Shown here: piece by piece, positions 11,339 to 21,978 of the stretch
Numbering within the stretch: position 1 is the first letter of the stretch
Layout: every line of letters starts with the position of its first letter
NCBI GenBank assembly: GCA_033239125.1
Contig: BSWB01000005.1
Coordinates: 113,708,494-113,772,493 of the forward strand
Reading direction: 5' to 3'
Length of the DNA stretch: 64,000 nt
Source of the DNA: Fagopyrum homotropicum
Lineage: Eukaryota > Streptophyta > Magnoliopsida > Caryophyllales > Polygonaceae
Translations under genes and position numbers: made by a program
Notes under the pieces: model-generated
What the model was told of the DNA's origin: nothing
The model's database searches: none
Seen by the model: only the letters and a program-made list of their open reading frames with translations

Positions 11339-14300
11339 ATGGCCGACAAAAAGCCTACCTTTCACTCCGCTCTCGGAATCTCCAACATCAAGAACAACAT
11401 CGCTCTTGTTCTGGATCATGATACTCCGTATACATCTTGGGTAACCCTATTTCGCGTTACCGCGAAAGCTCATAATGTTCTTGATCATATTGATGAATCT
11501 GTTCCGCGACCTACGGACATCGACAACTCCTTATGGCTTCAAGTTGATGCAACTGTCCTTCAATGGATATACAGTACGGTCTCTCGTGACATTCTTCTTC
11601 AAATCCTTGACTCCGACGACACTGCGCTACAAGCCTGGAACCGCGTCAAGGATATTTTTCAAGATAACAAGAACACTAGGGCGGTGTATCTTGAGCACGA
11701 GTTCTCAAATTGTAAGTTATCCGGTTTCTCCTCCGTCAATTCTTTTTGTCAACACCTCAAGTCCTTGGCAGATCAACTAAAAGGGGTCGGATCACCGGTT
11801 CCTGCAACTCGATTAGTCCTTCAACTAATCTCGGGTCTCCCGTCTGAATACAATGCCGTGGCGAGTTTTATTCAACAAACGGATCCTCTTCCGAGTTTTG
11901 TCAAAGCCCGCTCTCAATTGCTTCTCGAGGAAACCCGGCTGGCGGCACAAACAGGCGCCGACAGCACCTCGTCTGCCCTTACTGCTGCTGCGTCAACCGG
12001 CTCCAATGCTCCAAATCCGGCCCAATCCACTGCTGACAAGCCTCCCTCCTCACGGCCCAAAGGAAAGAAAAATAAAAACAAAAATAATGGGCCCCATGGA
12101 CAGGCCCAATATCGTTACGTATTTCGGCCTCAGCACGGATGGTTGCCAATCCAGTCAGCACACTCTGGGCCGCCTGCTGCTTCTTCTGGGATGCCGGCCC
12201 ACTTTTCTCCTGGCCCAGTTCCGCCACCACCTTGTCCATACCCAAACAACCAGCAAGGCCTTCTTGGAGTTGGCCCAATTTACAGCTCACCTCAGGCCCA
12301 TTTTGCAAATGATTACAATGCATATGTTGCTCAGCCCACGTCCTTGGACCACTCTTTCGCAACAATGACGTTAAATCCGACGGACAATTTATGGTACATG
12401 GACACGGGCGCCACCTCGCACATGACGAATAATTCCGGTAATCTCTCGTCTTTTTCGCATAATGGTCCATTAAATTCGATAATTGTTGGCAATGGTATGT
12501 GTATTCCTTCTACAGGTCTTGGAGATGCTATCCTACCCACCACAAACAAACCGCTTCGTTTATCTAATATTCTTGTCGCACCCAAAATTGTCAAAAACCT
12601 AGTCTCCGTTAGACGGTTTACAACTGATAATCTTGTTTCTGTGGAATTTGATCCTTTTGGTTTCTATGTGAAGGATCTACAAACGGGGACCGTTCGTCTG
12701 AGGTGTAATAGCTCCGGGGAGCTCTATCCGGTTATCAACCCACCCACAAGTCCTTCTCATGCCCTCTCGGCCGAGTCATCTTCCACTTGGCATGCTCGTC
12801 TAGGTCATCCCGGCATGCCGGTTTTTAATTTTCTTCGCAATTCTTCCTTTTTTAAATGTGTTAAGGAGACATCTCCTTCTCTTTGTCATGCTTGTCAACT
12901 TGGAAAACATCATAAACTTGCGTTTGATCGCTCATCCAATAATACTTTTGCTCCTTTTGATATTATTCACAGCGATATTTGGACCTCTCCTATCCCTAGC
13001 CGGGAAGGTTTTAAATATTACTTGTTATTTCTTGATGACTTTTCTCACTTCTTATGGGTCTATCCAATCAAGTTTAAGTCACAAGTTTTCGATCTTTTTG
13101 GGCAATTTCACAAACTGATTCAAACACAATTTCGTACAAATATCAAAAGTTTTCAATGCGACATGGGGCGTGAGTTTAACAACATGAATTTTCACAATTT
13201 TTTTGCTACTCATGGCATTTCTTTTCGATTTTCGTGTCCTCATACCTCCCCTCAAAATGGCAAAGCTGAACGTACCATTCGTACGATCAACAATATGATG
13301 CGGTCCCTTATGTTTCATGCGTCTATTCCCGTCTCTTACTGGCCTCACGCATTAGAGACATCTTGTTACCTCCTCAATATTCTTCCATCCACCACTATTC
13401 AAAATAAGTCTCCCACCCAAGTGCTATACCGCACTACACCATCCTTTCATCATCTCCGGGTTTTCGGTTGTCTTTGTTACCCCAATCAAAGTGCAACTAT
13501 TTCCCATAAACTTCAACCTCGTACTACAAAGTGCGTCTTCCTAGGGTACCCCAATCATCATCGGGGTTACACATGTCTCGAGTTAGGTTCAAATAAAATT
13601 ATTCTTTCCCGTCATGTCACTTTTGATGAATCTCAATTCCCTTTTTCATCTCGGAATGACACTTCCCCGGAATCCTATAATTTTATCACCGATGACGAAC
13701 CTTCCCCGTACACAAATTCTTTACTGCGAAACTTGGGAATTAATTCTCAGCACACTGCTGCCAGCCCACCAGTGCCGGCCCCACCCACATTTGGCCCACC
13801 TGCGTCTGGCCCATCTTCTGCACACCCACCAGTGACTGCTCCTGTTGTGCCTGGCCCAGTCCCGTTAGCCGGCTCTTCCTACCCAGCGCAAGGAGCTCCA
13901 CCCAGCCCCACTTCTCTTGGGCCGCTTGTTACTTCCAGCCCAGCCTTCCCTACAGGCCCACCTGGAAATCTCAGCCCACCCACAGTCCCACACCACTTAA
14001 ATCCGTTTTCCAGCTCCACCTCTCAGCCTATACATTCCGCAGCTGTTCCACCTACTGTTGTGCCCACCCGGCCTCAGACCCGGAGCCAATCCGGCATTGT
14101 GAAACCCAAACCTATTTTCGACCTATCCGTCTCCACTAATCCGTCGTCCCGTCGTATCTCGCCTTTACCCAAATCACATAACCTAGCTCTTCAAGATCCG
14201 TATTGGAACCATGCAATGCTTGATGAATATCGAGCCCTTATGCGAAATAAGACTTGGGTTCTGGTTCCTCGTCCTCTTGATGCTAACATTGTGCAATGTA

Positions 14301-15712
14301 TGTGGATTTTTTGCCATAAGTACAGGTCTGATGGATCTCTTGAACGTTATAAAGCTCGTTTGGTCGCCAATGGATGCTCACAGCAAGTTGGCATTGACTG
14401 CGATGAAACTTTCAGCCCAGTTGTGAAACCGGCCACTATCAGGACAGTTCTCAGTCTTGCAGTTTCTCGTTCTTGGTCCATCCATCAACTTGACGTTCAA
14501 AATGCCTTCCTACATGGGCACTTGAAGGAGACGGTTTATATGTTTCAGCCTCCTAGTTTTCGTGACTCATCTAAACCTAATCATGTATGTTTACTGCAAA
14601 AGTCTCTCTATGGTCTTAAACAGGCACCCAGAGCTTGGTTTCAGCGTTTTGCAGGATTTCTGATTAACCTCGGATTCATCGGCAGCAAGAGCGATTCCTC
14701 TCTCTTCATTTACCGTCATGGATCCAACATTGCCTACCTACTTCTCTATGTAGATGACATCATCCTTACTGCATCTTCTGATGAGCTGCGTACCAATCTG
14801 ATCACCCTTCTAGGTAAGGAATTTGCTCTTAAGGATCTTGGAGAGTTATCTTACTTCTTGGGCATTTCCGTTAGTCGGAATTCTTCGGGCTTATTCTTAT
14901 CACAGGATAAATATGCCAAGGACATTGTTGAACGTGCCAATATGACAAACTGCAAACCTTCTGCTACACCTGCTGAGACCTCTGTAAAACTCAGTGCTTC
15001 TTCTGGTCCCGCTGTCAGTGACCCGACATTGTACAGAAGTCTTGCTGGGGCGCTTCAATATCTGACTTTCACACGACCCGACATCAGTTATGCCGTACAA
15101 CAAGTTTGTCTTTTCATGCACGACCCCAGAGAAGCTCACTTTGCTGCCCTTAAGCGCATCATTCGCTACATTTCAGGCACCTCTTCATTAGGTATCACTA
15201 TTTCTCCTTCTCCGAAGTCAGATCTTATTGCTTATACAGATGCCGATTGGGCTGGATGTCCTGATACTCGCCGCTCTACCTCCGGTTACTGTGTCTTCTT
15301 CAATGACACTTTAATCTCATGGTCTGCCAAGCGTCAATCTGTGGTATCCCGATCTAGCGCCGAGGCAGAATATAGAGGAGTTGCCAATGTTGTGTCAGAG
15401 TGTTCCTGGCTACGTAATTTACTGCTTGAGCTTCATTGCCCCCTTTCTAAAGCCTCCGTGATCTACACTGATAACATATCTGCAACATACCTTGCCAGCA
15501 ACCCAGTTCAACATCAACGAACCAAGCATATCGAAATTGACATTCACTTCGTCAGAGATAAGGTTGCCCGCGGTCATGTCCGCGTTCTCCATGTCCCTTC
15601 GGCTTTTCAGTATGCGGACATTTTTACAAAGGGACTCCCAAGACAGTTGTTTATAGATTTTAGATCCAGTCTTACTGTAATGCCTCCTCCAGTTTCGACT
15701 GCGGGGGTATGA
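11339..15712 (+). CDS. Copia 1 gag-pol polyprotein, intact
   Basis: One frame of 1457 codons from ATG 11339 (an in-frame ATG at 11303 would add 12 residues; 11339 has the better context and gives 'MADKKPTFHS'). Domain order: gag; Pro/Gly-rich linker with a Lys/Asn-rich patch; aspartic protease (DTGA, Asp about 355); HHCC pre-integrase; integrase core with Asp about 546, Asp about 608 (CDMGREF) and Glu about 644 (NGKAER); reverse transcriptase (YVDD about 1137-1140); RNase H (TDADWAG, Asp about 1301). The order protease-integrase-RT is diagnostic of copia. No CX2CX4HX4C zinc knuckle is visible between gag and protease. The TGA stop coincides with the first three bases of the 3' LTR. No internal stop or shift was seen. 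Confidence 0.96.
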   Translation: MADKKPTFHSALGISNIKNNIALVLDHDTPYTSWVTLFRVTAKAHNVLDHIDESVPRPTDIDNSLWLQVDATVLQWIYSTVSRDILLQILDSDDTALQAWNRVKDIFQDNKNTRAVYLEHEFSNCKLSGFSSVNSFCQHLKSLADQLKGVGSPVPATRLVLQLISGLPSEYNAVASFIQQTDPLPSFVKARSQLLLEETRLAAQTGADSTSSALTAAASTGSNAPNPAQSTADKPPSSRPKGKKNKNKNNGPHGQAQYRYVFRPQHGWLPIQSAHSGPPAASSGMPAHFSPGPVPPPPCPYPNNQQGLLGVGPIYSSPQAHFANDYNAYVAQPTSLDHSFATMTLNPTDNLWYMDTGATSHMTNNSGNLSSFSHNGPLNSIIVGNGMCIPSTGLGDAILPTTNKPLRLSNILVAPKIVKNLVSVRRFTTDNLVSVEFDPFGFYVKDLQTGTVRLRCNSSGELYPVINPPTSPSHALSAESSSTWHARLGHPGMPVFNFLRNSSFFKCVKETSPSLCHACQLGKHHKLAFDRSSNNTFAPFDIIHSDIWTSPIPSREGFKYYLLFLDDFSHFLWVYPIKFKSQVFDLFGQFHKLIQTQFRTNIKSFQCDMGREFNNMNFHNFFATHGISFRFSCPHTSPQNGKAERTIRTINNMMRSLMFHASIPVSYWPHALETSCYLLNILPSTTIQNKSPTQVLYRTTPSFHHLRVFGCLCYPNQSATISHKLQPRTTKCVFLGYPNHHRGYTCLELGSNKIILSRHVTFDESQFPFSSRNDTSPESYNFITDDEPSPYTNSLLRNLGINSQHTAASPPVPAPPTFGPPASGPSSAHPPVTAPVVPGPVPLAGSSYPAQGAPPSPTSLGPLVTSSPAFPTGPPGNLSPPTVPHHLNPFSSSTSQPIHSAAVPPTVVPTRPQTRSQSGIVKPKPIFDLSVSTNPSSRRISPLPKSHNLALQDPYWNHAMLDEYRALMRNKTWVLVPRPLDANIVQCMWIFCHKYRSDGSLERYKARLVANGCSQQVGIDCDETFSPVVKPATIRTVLSLAVSRSWSIHQLDVQNAFLHGHLKETVYMFQPPSFRDSSKPNHVCLLQKSLYGLKQAPRAWFQRFAGFLINLGFIGSKSDSSLFIYRHGSNIAYLLLYVDDIILTASSDELRTNLITLLGKEFALKDLGELSYFLGISVSRNSSGLFLSQDKYAKDIVERANMTNCKPSATPAETSVKLSASSGPAVSDPTLYRSLAGALQYLTFTRPDISYAVQQVCLFMHDPREAHFAALKRIIRYISGTSSLGITISPSPKSDLIAYTDADWAGCPDTRRSTSGYCVFFNDTLISWSAKRQSVVSRSSAEAEYRGVANVVSECSWLRNLLLELHCPLSKASVIYTDNISATYLASNPVQHQRTKHIEIDIHFVRDKVARGHVRVLHVPSAFQYADIFTKGLPRQLFIDFRSSLTVMPPPVSTAGV

Positions 15713-15838
15713 TAGAATTCATATTGTAAATAGAATACAATAGAGGGCACCCTATGTAATTATTGTAAATACGTTTATTATAAATACAACCCATCTGTCG
15801 ATGGAAACCCTAAGGGGAATATTATTCATTATCTCACA
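15710..15838 (+). repeat. 3' LTR of copia 1
   Basis: 129 bp, identical to the 5' LTR except one base. It is preceded by a purine-rich GCGGGGGTA tract suited to priming plus-strand synthesis. Confidence 0.97.
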
Positions 15839-15843
15839 TATAG

Positions 15844-16980
15844 TGTTCTCATTTCTCTTCTGGTAACGAATTGTAGACTCGTGTACATAGTTTCACTGCT
15901 GAAATCTGAAAAATAGAGAAATCTTGTCATAAACAATTAATCCCCGTGATTTGTGTCATTGAAATTAATAATCACCGATGAATGCATGCATCAGACAATA
16001 ATTTAGTCCATATGTTAAGCACATCCAAACTAAAGAATTACATAAAATTGAACAGATTAGAGGTGGCCACTCTTGTCATATCAAAATATAATGCCAAGAA
16101 AACCAATAATTCATTCAAGAGTGCAAACCATTGTAAAATCGTAAGGGTTACAAATATAGTGTTATGCCCTTTGGAGAAGGTTTGTCAGGCTTCTTCCCTT
16201 CCTTAATGAAACAAGCAGGATTATTTCTCAACTGCTTATTATCAACATAGATCATAGAAGCTTCAACACTATAAACACTCACTTAAGTGCATGAATCAAA
16301 TATCAATTGCCGGATTGGAGAATATGAGATAATCGAGGAAGAAGCTCTTGAAGACTTAATTCTATAGATAGGTTAAATTAATTCTATAGATAGGATCAAC
16401 TGATAATAACATAAAACCAAATAGAAAATAAATCGGATTTTCTCTACATTATGACTGAATAAGCAGCAAAGGAAGTAGATCATACCATCATCATTTGTGA
16501 GTGCTTGAAAGAGTTTTTTCACCATGAAATACTCCAGGAAACCAAGCAGTATTCATCATATGGAGAACTACCTCAACATGCCCAATGGAGTTGATCTCCC
16601 CTATTAATATTCTATGGTCCATGTGTACCATTGAATTTGGTCTGAATCCGTTGACTGAGGTGATCAAGCCTTGAGCCAGTAAGTCAGTAACATAACTTAA
16701 CTCTACATGCTTTGGTTTCGGTATTCTCATATAACTCCCATGTGTAGAGTTGAAATATCCCCTCACAAATTCTGTACTGTTATTTAAAACTGCCCAAATA
16801 TTACAGATTACAACATAAATCAACAAGCTGCCAGATTCTAAATCCATGGATTATCCGAGTACATTGTCGATCACGTTCAACGATTAAACACAAACTTCTT
16901 ACAGCTTCATTGTTCCAACTCTAGCAGAGATTTCCCTTTTCAAGTATAAACAATGATATATGATGCAATAAAGCCGTTTT
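15844..16980 (-). other. Orphan exon-like segments between two copia elements
   Basis: No complete gene. Minus-strand stretches look exon-like: about 15941-15880 after a strong TATTTTTCAG acceptor ('ISAVKLCTRVYNSLPEE'), about 16245-16150 ('NKQLRNNPACFIKEGKKPD'), and about 16537-16489 ('EYFMVKKLFQALTNDD', before GTATGA). A 118-codon frame (16491-16847) overlaps. I do not recognise a family. They could be parts of a gene or 3' UTR region broken by the insertions; RGS1 transcription runs toward here from the other side of copia 2. Confidence 0.3.
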
Positions 16981-17694
16981 TGTTGGGATTTTAGATGTGT
17001 AAAAGCGGAATTTCAGAAAACGATTTCCTAAACATCTAAACATGGATCGCATGCATAATAGATTAGATAAGGGGAAAAGGAATACCTTTTGATGCGTGTT
17101 CGATAACTCCTTCAAGGATATGTAGAGTCTCAAATGTTACTCTTCTAGTTGGTCCACCCGAGATTGAACAAGAATCGCCTTAACCTTCGATTGCTAGAAC
17201 AAAGGATGAAGCTTTTGAGAGAGAGGGATCGAAGAGGAACAACGTCGCTTCTTACGTGAATACATGGCTGAATGTTTTCTTACGTCAAATCCTCTAATCG
17301 ATCGATTAGGGTTGGGCTTTTTAACTATTAAAAAGCCCGACCTTAAAATATAAGATATATGTTCAGTAATTAATAAACAAATAATCTCTTATCTATTATT
17401 AATTACCAACTCCAAAATATATTTTGTACTCCTACAAAATATATCCTTTTCCACCATATACTCCTATATGGTAATTCTCTCATTAATTGATTCAGTTCTC
17501 CTACTCGTTATGGTGTGACCTCGTAGGACCCGATAACACTAGCAATACATTTTATCATATAAATGTACCGATCATGGTTAGCTCATAGCAAAACGCCATG
17601 ACCCCTAATATTATCGGGTTATATATATCCCTATATTTAATGTTCTATCTCATCATCAGTAATTGCACCTTGGATAAAGGACACAATTCCTTCA
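16981..17694 (-). repeat. 3' LTR of copia 2
   Basis: 714 bp; minus-strand ends TGAAGGAATTG...CCCAACA. It is preceded (minus sense) by the purine tract AAGTGGGAGAC. It lacks a few bases of the 'GAATATATATAATT' stretch found in the other LTR. Confidence 0.93.
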
Positions 17695-18501
17695 GTCTCC
17701 CACTTGTACTTTCATACAAGTGTGCAATGTTAAAAAATTTCCTTATCGCTTAATGTCCTTATCTGACTATGTGATGGAAACCATCTTTGCCATCAGATAT
17801 GTTTCTTGAACTCCTGAGATCAAACTGTCAGTACAGATCAAATCTGAGCATGGCCATGCGTTTACACAGTTCTCACTCTTCAAGTGGCCGGGGACACCAA
17901 TCCTTCCCAACATATCAAAGTATGCTGGTATAGGAGGATTAATCCAATCTTGCAACGACTATAACTCCCACTCAAATTTTGACCACCCTGATTACTGCCT
18001 TTATAACTGCCTGTTACGGTCAGCGCTTAACAGTATCTAAGATATGTCATCCTTCAAATGAAAGTTATATCAAGCTCATGTTAAGGAACTCACTGATAAT
18101 GATAATCGCTATAACTCCTCAATAAGTCATGAGAGCCATAGGATCGGTCTATCCGATGAGTATCACCATACTCACCTATGTAAGCGATTGGACATCTCCA
18201 TGTCCTATGAACTATGAAACCCACGTTCATCATTCGCTCACAAGATGGTCTACTTTAGAGTCGTTTGTATCCAAGTTAACGACTTAGACCACGGATCCTT
18301 TCAATTTAATAATTTCAGTTCACTTAATGTGGTTTCATTCACCGGAACTTTTCCAGTAAGCACATTTGATAATTAATAAATTGTTTGGATACTTTATTTA
18401 ATATTCAAGTAATAATCAAATAAGAATATGAAAACTCATATATAAAACAATCATAAACTCCATGACAAAAACAAACGTTTTCTCAATCCAAACACATAAG
18501 T
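17695..18501 (-). other. Copia 2 3' untranslated region
   Basis: About 800 bases between the polyprotein stop and the 3' LTR, with no coding potential that I can support. It ends in the plus-strand priming purine tract next to the LTR. Confidence 0.6.
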
Positions 18502-21500
18502 TCAAAAGAATTCTCTAACGTGTTTGAGCCCTTTGGCCCGAGTATGACTATCATGCTTAGGCCTATTCATGGGTTTAGTCAGTGGGTCTGCAATGTTATC
18601 ATCTGTGTGCACCTTGTACACCCTTACATCACCCCGATCAACATAGTGTCTGATCATGTGATACTTCCGCAGAACATGTCTGGATTTGGAGCTTGAGCTA
18701 GGTTCCTTCGCTTGAGCAATCGCGCCATTGTTATCACAATAGACGTCAACTGCCCTCGTCACGCTAGGGACAACGCCGAGCTCAGCTATAAACTGCCTAA
18801 TCCAGATCGCTTCCTTAGCCGCTTCTCCCGCAGCAATGTATTCTGCCTCTGTGGTTGAGTCCGCAACCGTGTCCTGCTTTTGGCTTTTCCAACTTACCGC
18901 TCCTCCATTCAAAATGAAGACGTATCCAGACTGTGACTCAAAGCCATCTCTGTCAGTCTGGAAACTAGCATCGGTATAGCCCTTGATGACTAACTCATCA
19001 TCACCTCCATATACCAGTAGATCATCTTTAGTCCTTCGCAAGTACTTTAGGATGTTCTTCGCAACTTGCCAGTGAATGTCACCGGGGTTCGACTGGTACC
19101 TGCTACACATACTCAAAGCATATGCAACATCTGGTCGAGTACAGGTCATTGCATACATGATGGATCCTATAGCAGAGGCATAGGGAACCTTGCTCATCCT
19201 CTCAATCTCACCAGGTGTCTTAGGACACTGGGTCTTGCTGAGATGGATCCCATGTTGCATAGGCAGATATCCTTTCTTGGAATCTGTCATCTTGAATCTC
19301 TGTAGAACCTTATCTATATAAGTTCCTTGACTGAGACCAATAAGCCTTCTAGATCTATCTCTATAGATCTTGATGCCTAGTATGTACTCGGCCTCCCCTA
19401 GATCTTTCATTGAGAAATGCTTCTTAAGCCACCCCTTTACTGTTTCCAGCATCGGAATGCCATTCCCAATGAGTAGTATGTCATCCACATACAAGACTAG
19501 GAAAGTCACCTTGCTCCCACTCAACTTTTTGTAAACGCATGGTTCTTCTTCACATCTGATGAAATCAAACTGTTTGATCACTTCATCAAATCGAAGATTC
19601 CAACTCCTGGATGCTTGCTTCAGTCCATAAATGGACTTCTTAAGCTTGCAAACCTTCCTAGGATATTTCGGATCCTCAAAACCCTCAGGTTGCATCATAT
19701 ATACATCCTCTTCTAAATAGCCATTTAGAAATGCGGTCTTGACATCCATTTGCCATATCTCATAATCATAAAAGGCGGCAATCGCTAGGATTATCCTAAT
19801 GGACCGGATCATGACGACCGGGGCAAATGTCTCCTCATAGTCAATACCATGAATTTGTTTAAATCCCTTAGCAACCAACCTTGCTTTATAAACAGAGATA
19901 TTTCCATCCTTGTCTGTCTTTACTTTAAAGACCCATTTGCAACCAATAGGTTTTACCCCATTAGGCAAATCAATCAAGTCCCATACTTGATTTTCAGACA
20001 TGGATTCCATTTCGGATCTCATGGCTTCAAGCCATTTTTCGGAGTTCTGATCCGTCACAGCTTGCTTGTAGGAAGCGGGCTCGTTATGCTCCATTAGGAG
20101 CACTTCGATCTCGGCATGCAACACATAGTCATCCAAATGTCTAGGTTGTTGCCTTACCCTATTTGATCTCCAATTTGGGCCAACAATAGGAGAGATTTCA
20201 GCTGTATGATTTCCTACATCATTATGCAGTTCCTCATTTGTAGAGTTCTCCACATCAATATGTGGTTCCTCTTCAGCCTGATCTACTGTAGGAATTGATT
20301 CTTGAACTGGATTAACTTGCCTCATAAGAGGTTCATTAAAATAGTCAAGTTCCTCAGTGACATCTTGTATGTCCTCGTGTTGTTGCGTTTCTTGCTCACA
20401 ATTAATCTCATTAATTTGAACTTTTCTCCCACTTGGCTTATTGGAAAAGAATTCCTTTTCCAAAAAGACACTATCCCGAGCAACAAACACTTTGTTCTCT
20501 ATGGGATGGTAGAAATCATACCCCTTTGTTTGCTTGGGATATCCTACGAAGTAACATTTGTCTGATTTCGGTGCTAGTTTATCAGATTGTAAACGTTTTA
20601 CATAAGCTTCGCACCCCCAGACCCTCAGAAATGACAAGTGAGAAACCTTTCCTGTCCATATCTCATATGGTGTCTTGTCAACTGAACGTGACGGAGTTCT
20701 GTTTAGAACGAACGCAACTGTTTGGAGAGCATATCCCCAAAAGGATAATGGAAGATCCGCAAAACTCATCATTGAACGGACACTGTCTAACAAAGTCCTG
20801 TTCCTCCTCTCAGACACACCATTTAGTTGTGGAGTGCCCGGGGGAGTGAGTTGTGTCACAATTCCACAATTTCTCAAATGATGATCGAATTCATGGCTCA
20901 GATATTCGCCTCCTCGATCTGATCGAAGCACTTTTATCTTCTTGTCTGTTTGTCTTTCCACTTCATTCTGGAATTCCTTGAACTTTTCAAAGGATTCTGA
21001 TTTCTGTTTCATTAAGTAGATATACCCGTATCTACTAAAATCATCAGTAAATGTAATGAAGTAGCGATAGCCAGACCTAGCCTCTTTACTCATAGGTCCA
21101 CATACATCCGTATGTATGAGGGCTAGAAGTTCAGAAGTCCGTTCACTCTTACCAGTGAAGGGTGACCTTGTCATCTTTCCCATTAGGCACGACTCGCATG
21201 TTTCAAATGATTCCAAATCAAATGGTTTAAGTAATCCAACTGTTTGGAGTTCCTTAATGTGCTTTATGCCTACGTGACCCAATCGACAATGCCATAGGTT
21301 TGCTTCGTTTGTTTCATTCGACTTTTGCCTTTTTGTATTAATGTTATATATCTCAGTTTTGAGGTCTAATATGTATAGTCCATTACTACTCATATTCGCA
21401 CGACCATAATAAATACCATTCCTATAAATCTCCATCATCATGTGACCAGTAATGGTAAATGTATAACCTTCACGGTTTAAAACTGAAATTGAAATTAAGT

Positions 21501-21978
21501 TCTTAGTAATGCATGGAACAAAATAACAATTATTAAGTTCTATCTCTAAGCCAGAAGGTAAAGTCAAGCAATAATCTCCAATGGAAACAGCAGCAACTCT
21601 TGCTCCATTACCAACTCGTAGATCTGCCTCTCCCTTCCGCAACGTCCTTCTATTTCTTAGTGCTTGTACATTCGAAGTAATGTGAGAAACACATCCGGTA
21701 TCCAATACCCATGAAATAGAATTAGTTGACAAAATTTCAACAACATAAATACCCAAAGTGGAGACATTCCCCTGCTTCTTATCCTCCATGTACGTCACAT
21801 GGTTCTCATCAGATGAGTTCAATGTGAGTTTAGGGATTGGATGTTCCAAGACATCCTCTTGGTTCTCCGACCTGAGAACAATTCTCTGATTTCTCTCCCA
21901 ATTAAGGAAGTTGTGTTCATTCATTTTCTTTTTATCGAGTATGGAGCGTAAAGAAGATATGAGGTTTTTGTTTGACAT
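18502..21978 (-). CDS. Copia 2 polyprotein, intact pol, truncated gag
   Basis: 1158 codons. Residues 1-50 are the start of a gag of the common plant type (MSNKNLISSLRSIL, then NFLNWERNQRIVL). The frame then jumps at about residues 50-75 straight to the end of gag, with no capsid core and no zinc knuckle. Protease DTGC is at about 93. Pre-integrase HHCC is at about 230-264. Integrase Asp 291, Asp 354 and Glu 390 are present. RT motif YVDD is at about 830-833. RNase H 'YTDASF' (Asp 1003) continues to a normal C terminus. Compared with relatives, roughly 280 gag residues are missing in frame. It could not build particles alone; it may use Gag from a relative or be a post-insertion deletion. Confidence 0.92.
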   Translation of the reverse strand: MSNKNLISSLRSILDKKKMNEHNFLNWERNQRIVLRSENQEDVLEHPIPKLTLNSSDENHVTYMEDKKQGNVSTLGIYVVEILSTNSISWVLDTGCVSHITSNVQALRNRRTLRKGEADLRVGNGARVAAVSIGDYCLTLPSGLEIELNNCYFVPCITKNLISISVLNREGYTFTITGHMMMEIYRNGIYYGRANMSSNGLYILDLKTEIYNINTKRQKSNETNEANLWHCRLGHVGIKHIKELQTVGLLKPFDLESFETCESCLMGKMTRSPFTGKSERTSELLALIHTDVCGPMSKEARSGYRYFITFTDDFSRYGYIYLMKQKSESFEKFKEFQNEVERQTDKKIKVLRSDRGGEYLSHEFDHHLRNCGIVTQLTPPGTPQLNGVSERRNRTLLDSVRSMMSFADLPLSFWGYALQTVAFVLNRTPSRSVDKTPYEIWTGKVSHLSFLRVWGCEAYVKRLQSDKLAPKSDKCYFVGYPKQTKGYDFYHPIENKVFVARDSVFLEKEFFSNKPSGRKVQINEINCEQETQQHEDIQDVTEELDYFNEPLMRQVNPVQESIPTVDQAEEEPHIDVENSTNEELHNDVGNHTAEISPIVGPNWRSNRVRQQPRHLDDYVLHAEIEVLLMEHNEPASYKQAVTDQNSEKWLEAMRSEMESMSENQVWDLIDLPNGVKPIGCKWVFKVKTDKDGNISVYKARLVAKGFKQIHGIDYEETFAPVVMIRSIRIILAIAAFYDYEIWQMDVKTAFLNGYLEEDVYMMQPEGFEDPKYPRKVCKLKKSIYGLKQASRSWNLRFDEVIKQFDFIRCEEEPCVYKKLSGSKVTFLVLYVDDILLIGNGIPMLETVKGWLKKHFSMKDLGEAEYILGIKIYRDRSRRLIGLSQGTYIDKVLQRFKMTDSKKGYLPMQHGIHLSKTQCPKTPGEIERMSKVPYASAIGSIMYAMTCTRPDVAYALSMCSRYQSNPGDIHWQVAKNILKYLRRTKDDLLVYGGDDELVIKGYTDASFQTDRDGFESQSGYVFILNGGAVSWKSQKQDTVADSTTEAEYIAAGEAAKEAIWIRQFIAELGVVPSVTRAVDVYCDNNGAIAQAKEPSSSSKSRHVLRKYHMIRHYVDRGDVRVYKVHTDDNIADPLTKPMNRPKHDSHTRAKGLKHVREFF

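Larger units (their letters stand above)
11120..15838 (+). mobile_element. Intact, young Ty1/copia retrotransposon (copia 1)
   Basis: Complete element: 129-bp LTRs (11120-11248 and 15710-15838), 5-bp target-site duplication TATAG (11115-11119 and 15839-15843), a tRNA-iMet primer binding site immediately after the left LTR, and one uninterrupted gag-pol frame. The two LTRs differ at a single base (A versus G, 34th position), so insertion is recent. It is probably autonomous, though the gag lacks the usual zinc knuckle. Confidence 0.97.

Noticed and set aside
12331..13348. Antisense and shifted frames within copia 1
   Set aside because: Overlap the intact gag-pol frame and show no domains.
16491..16847. 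118-codon minus-strand ORF starting MDLESGSLL
   Set aside because: No recognisable family, and a better exon-like reading overlaps in another frame; kept only as part of the unassigned interval.
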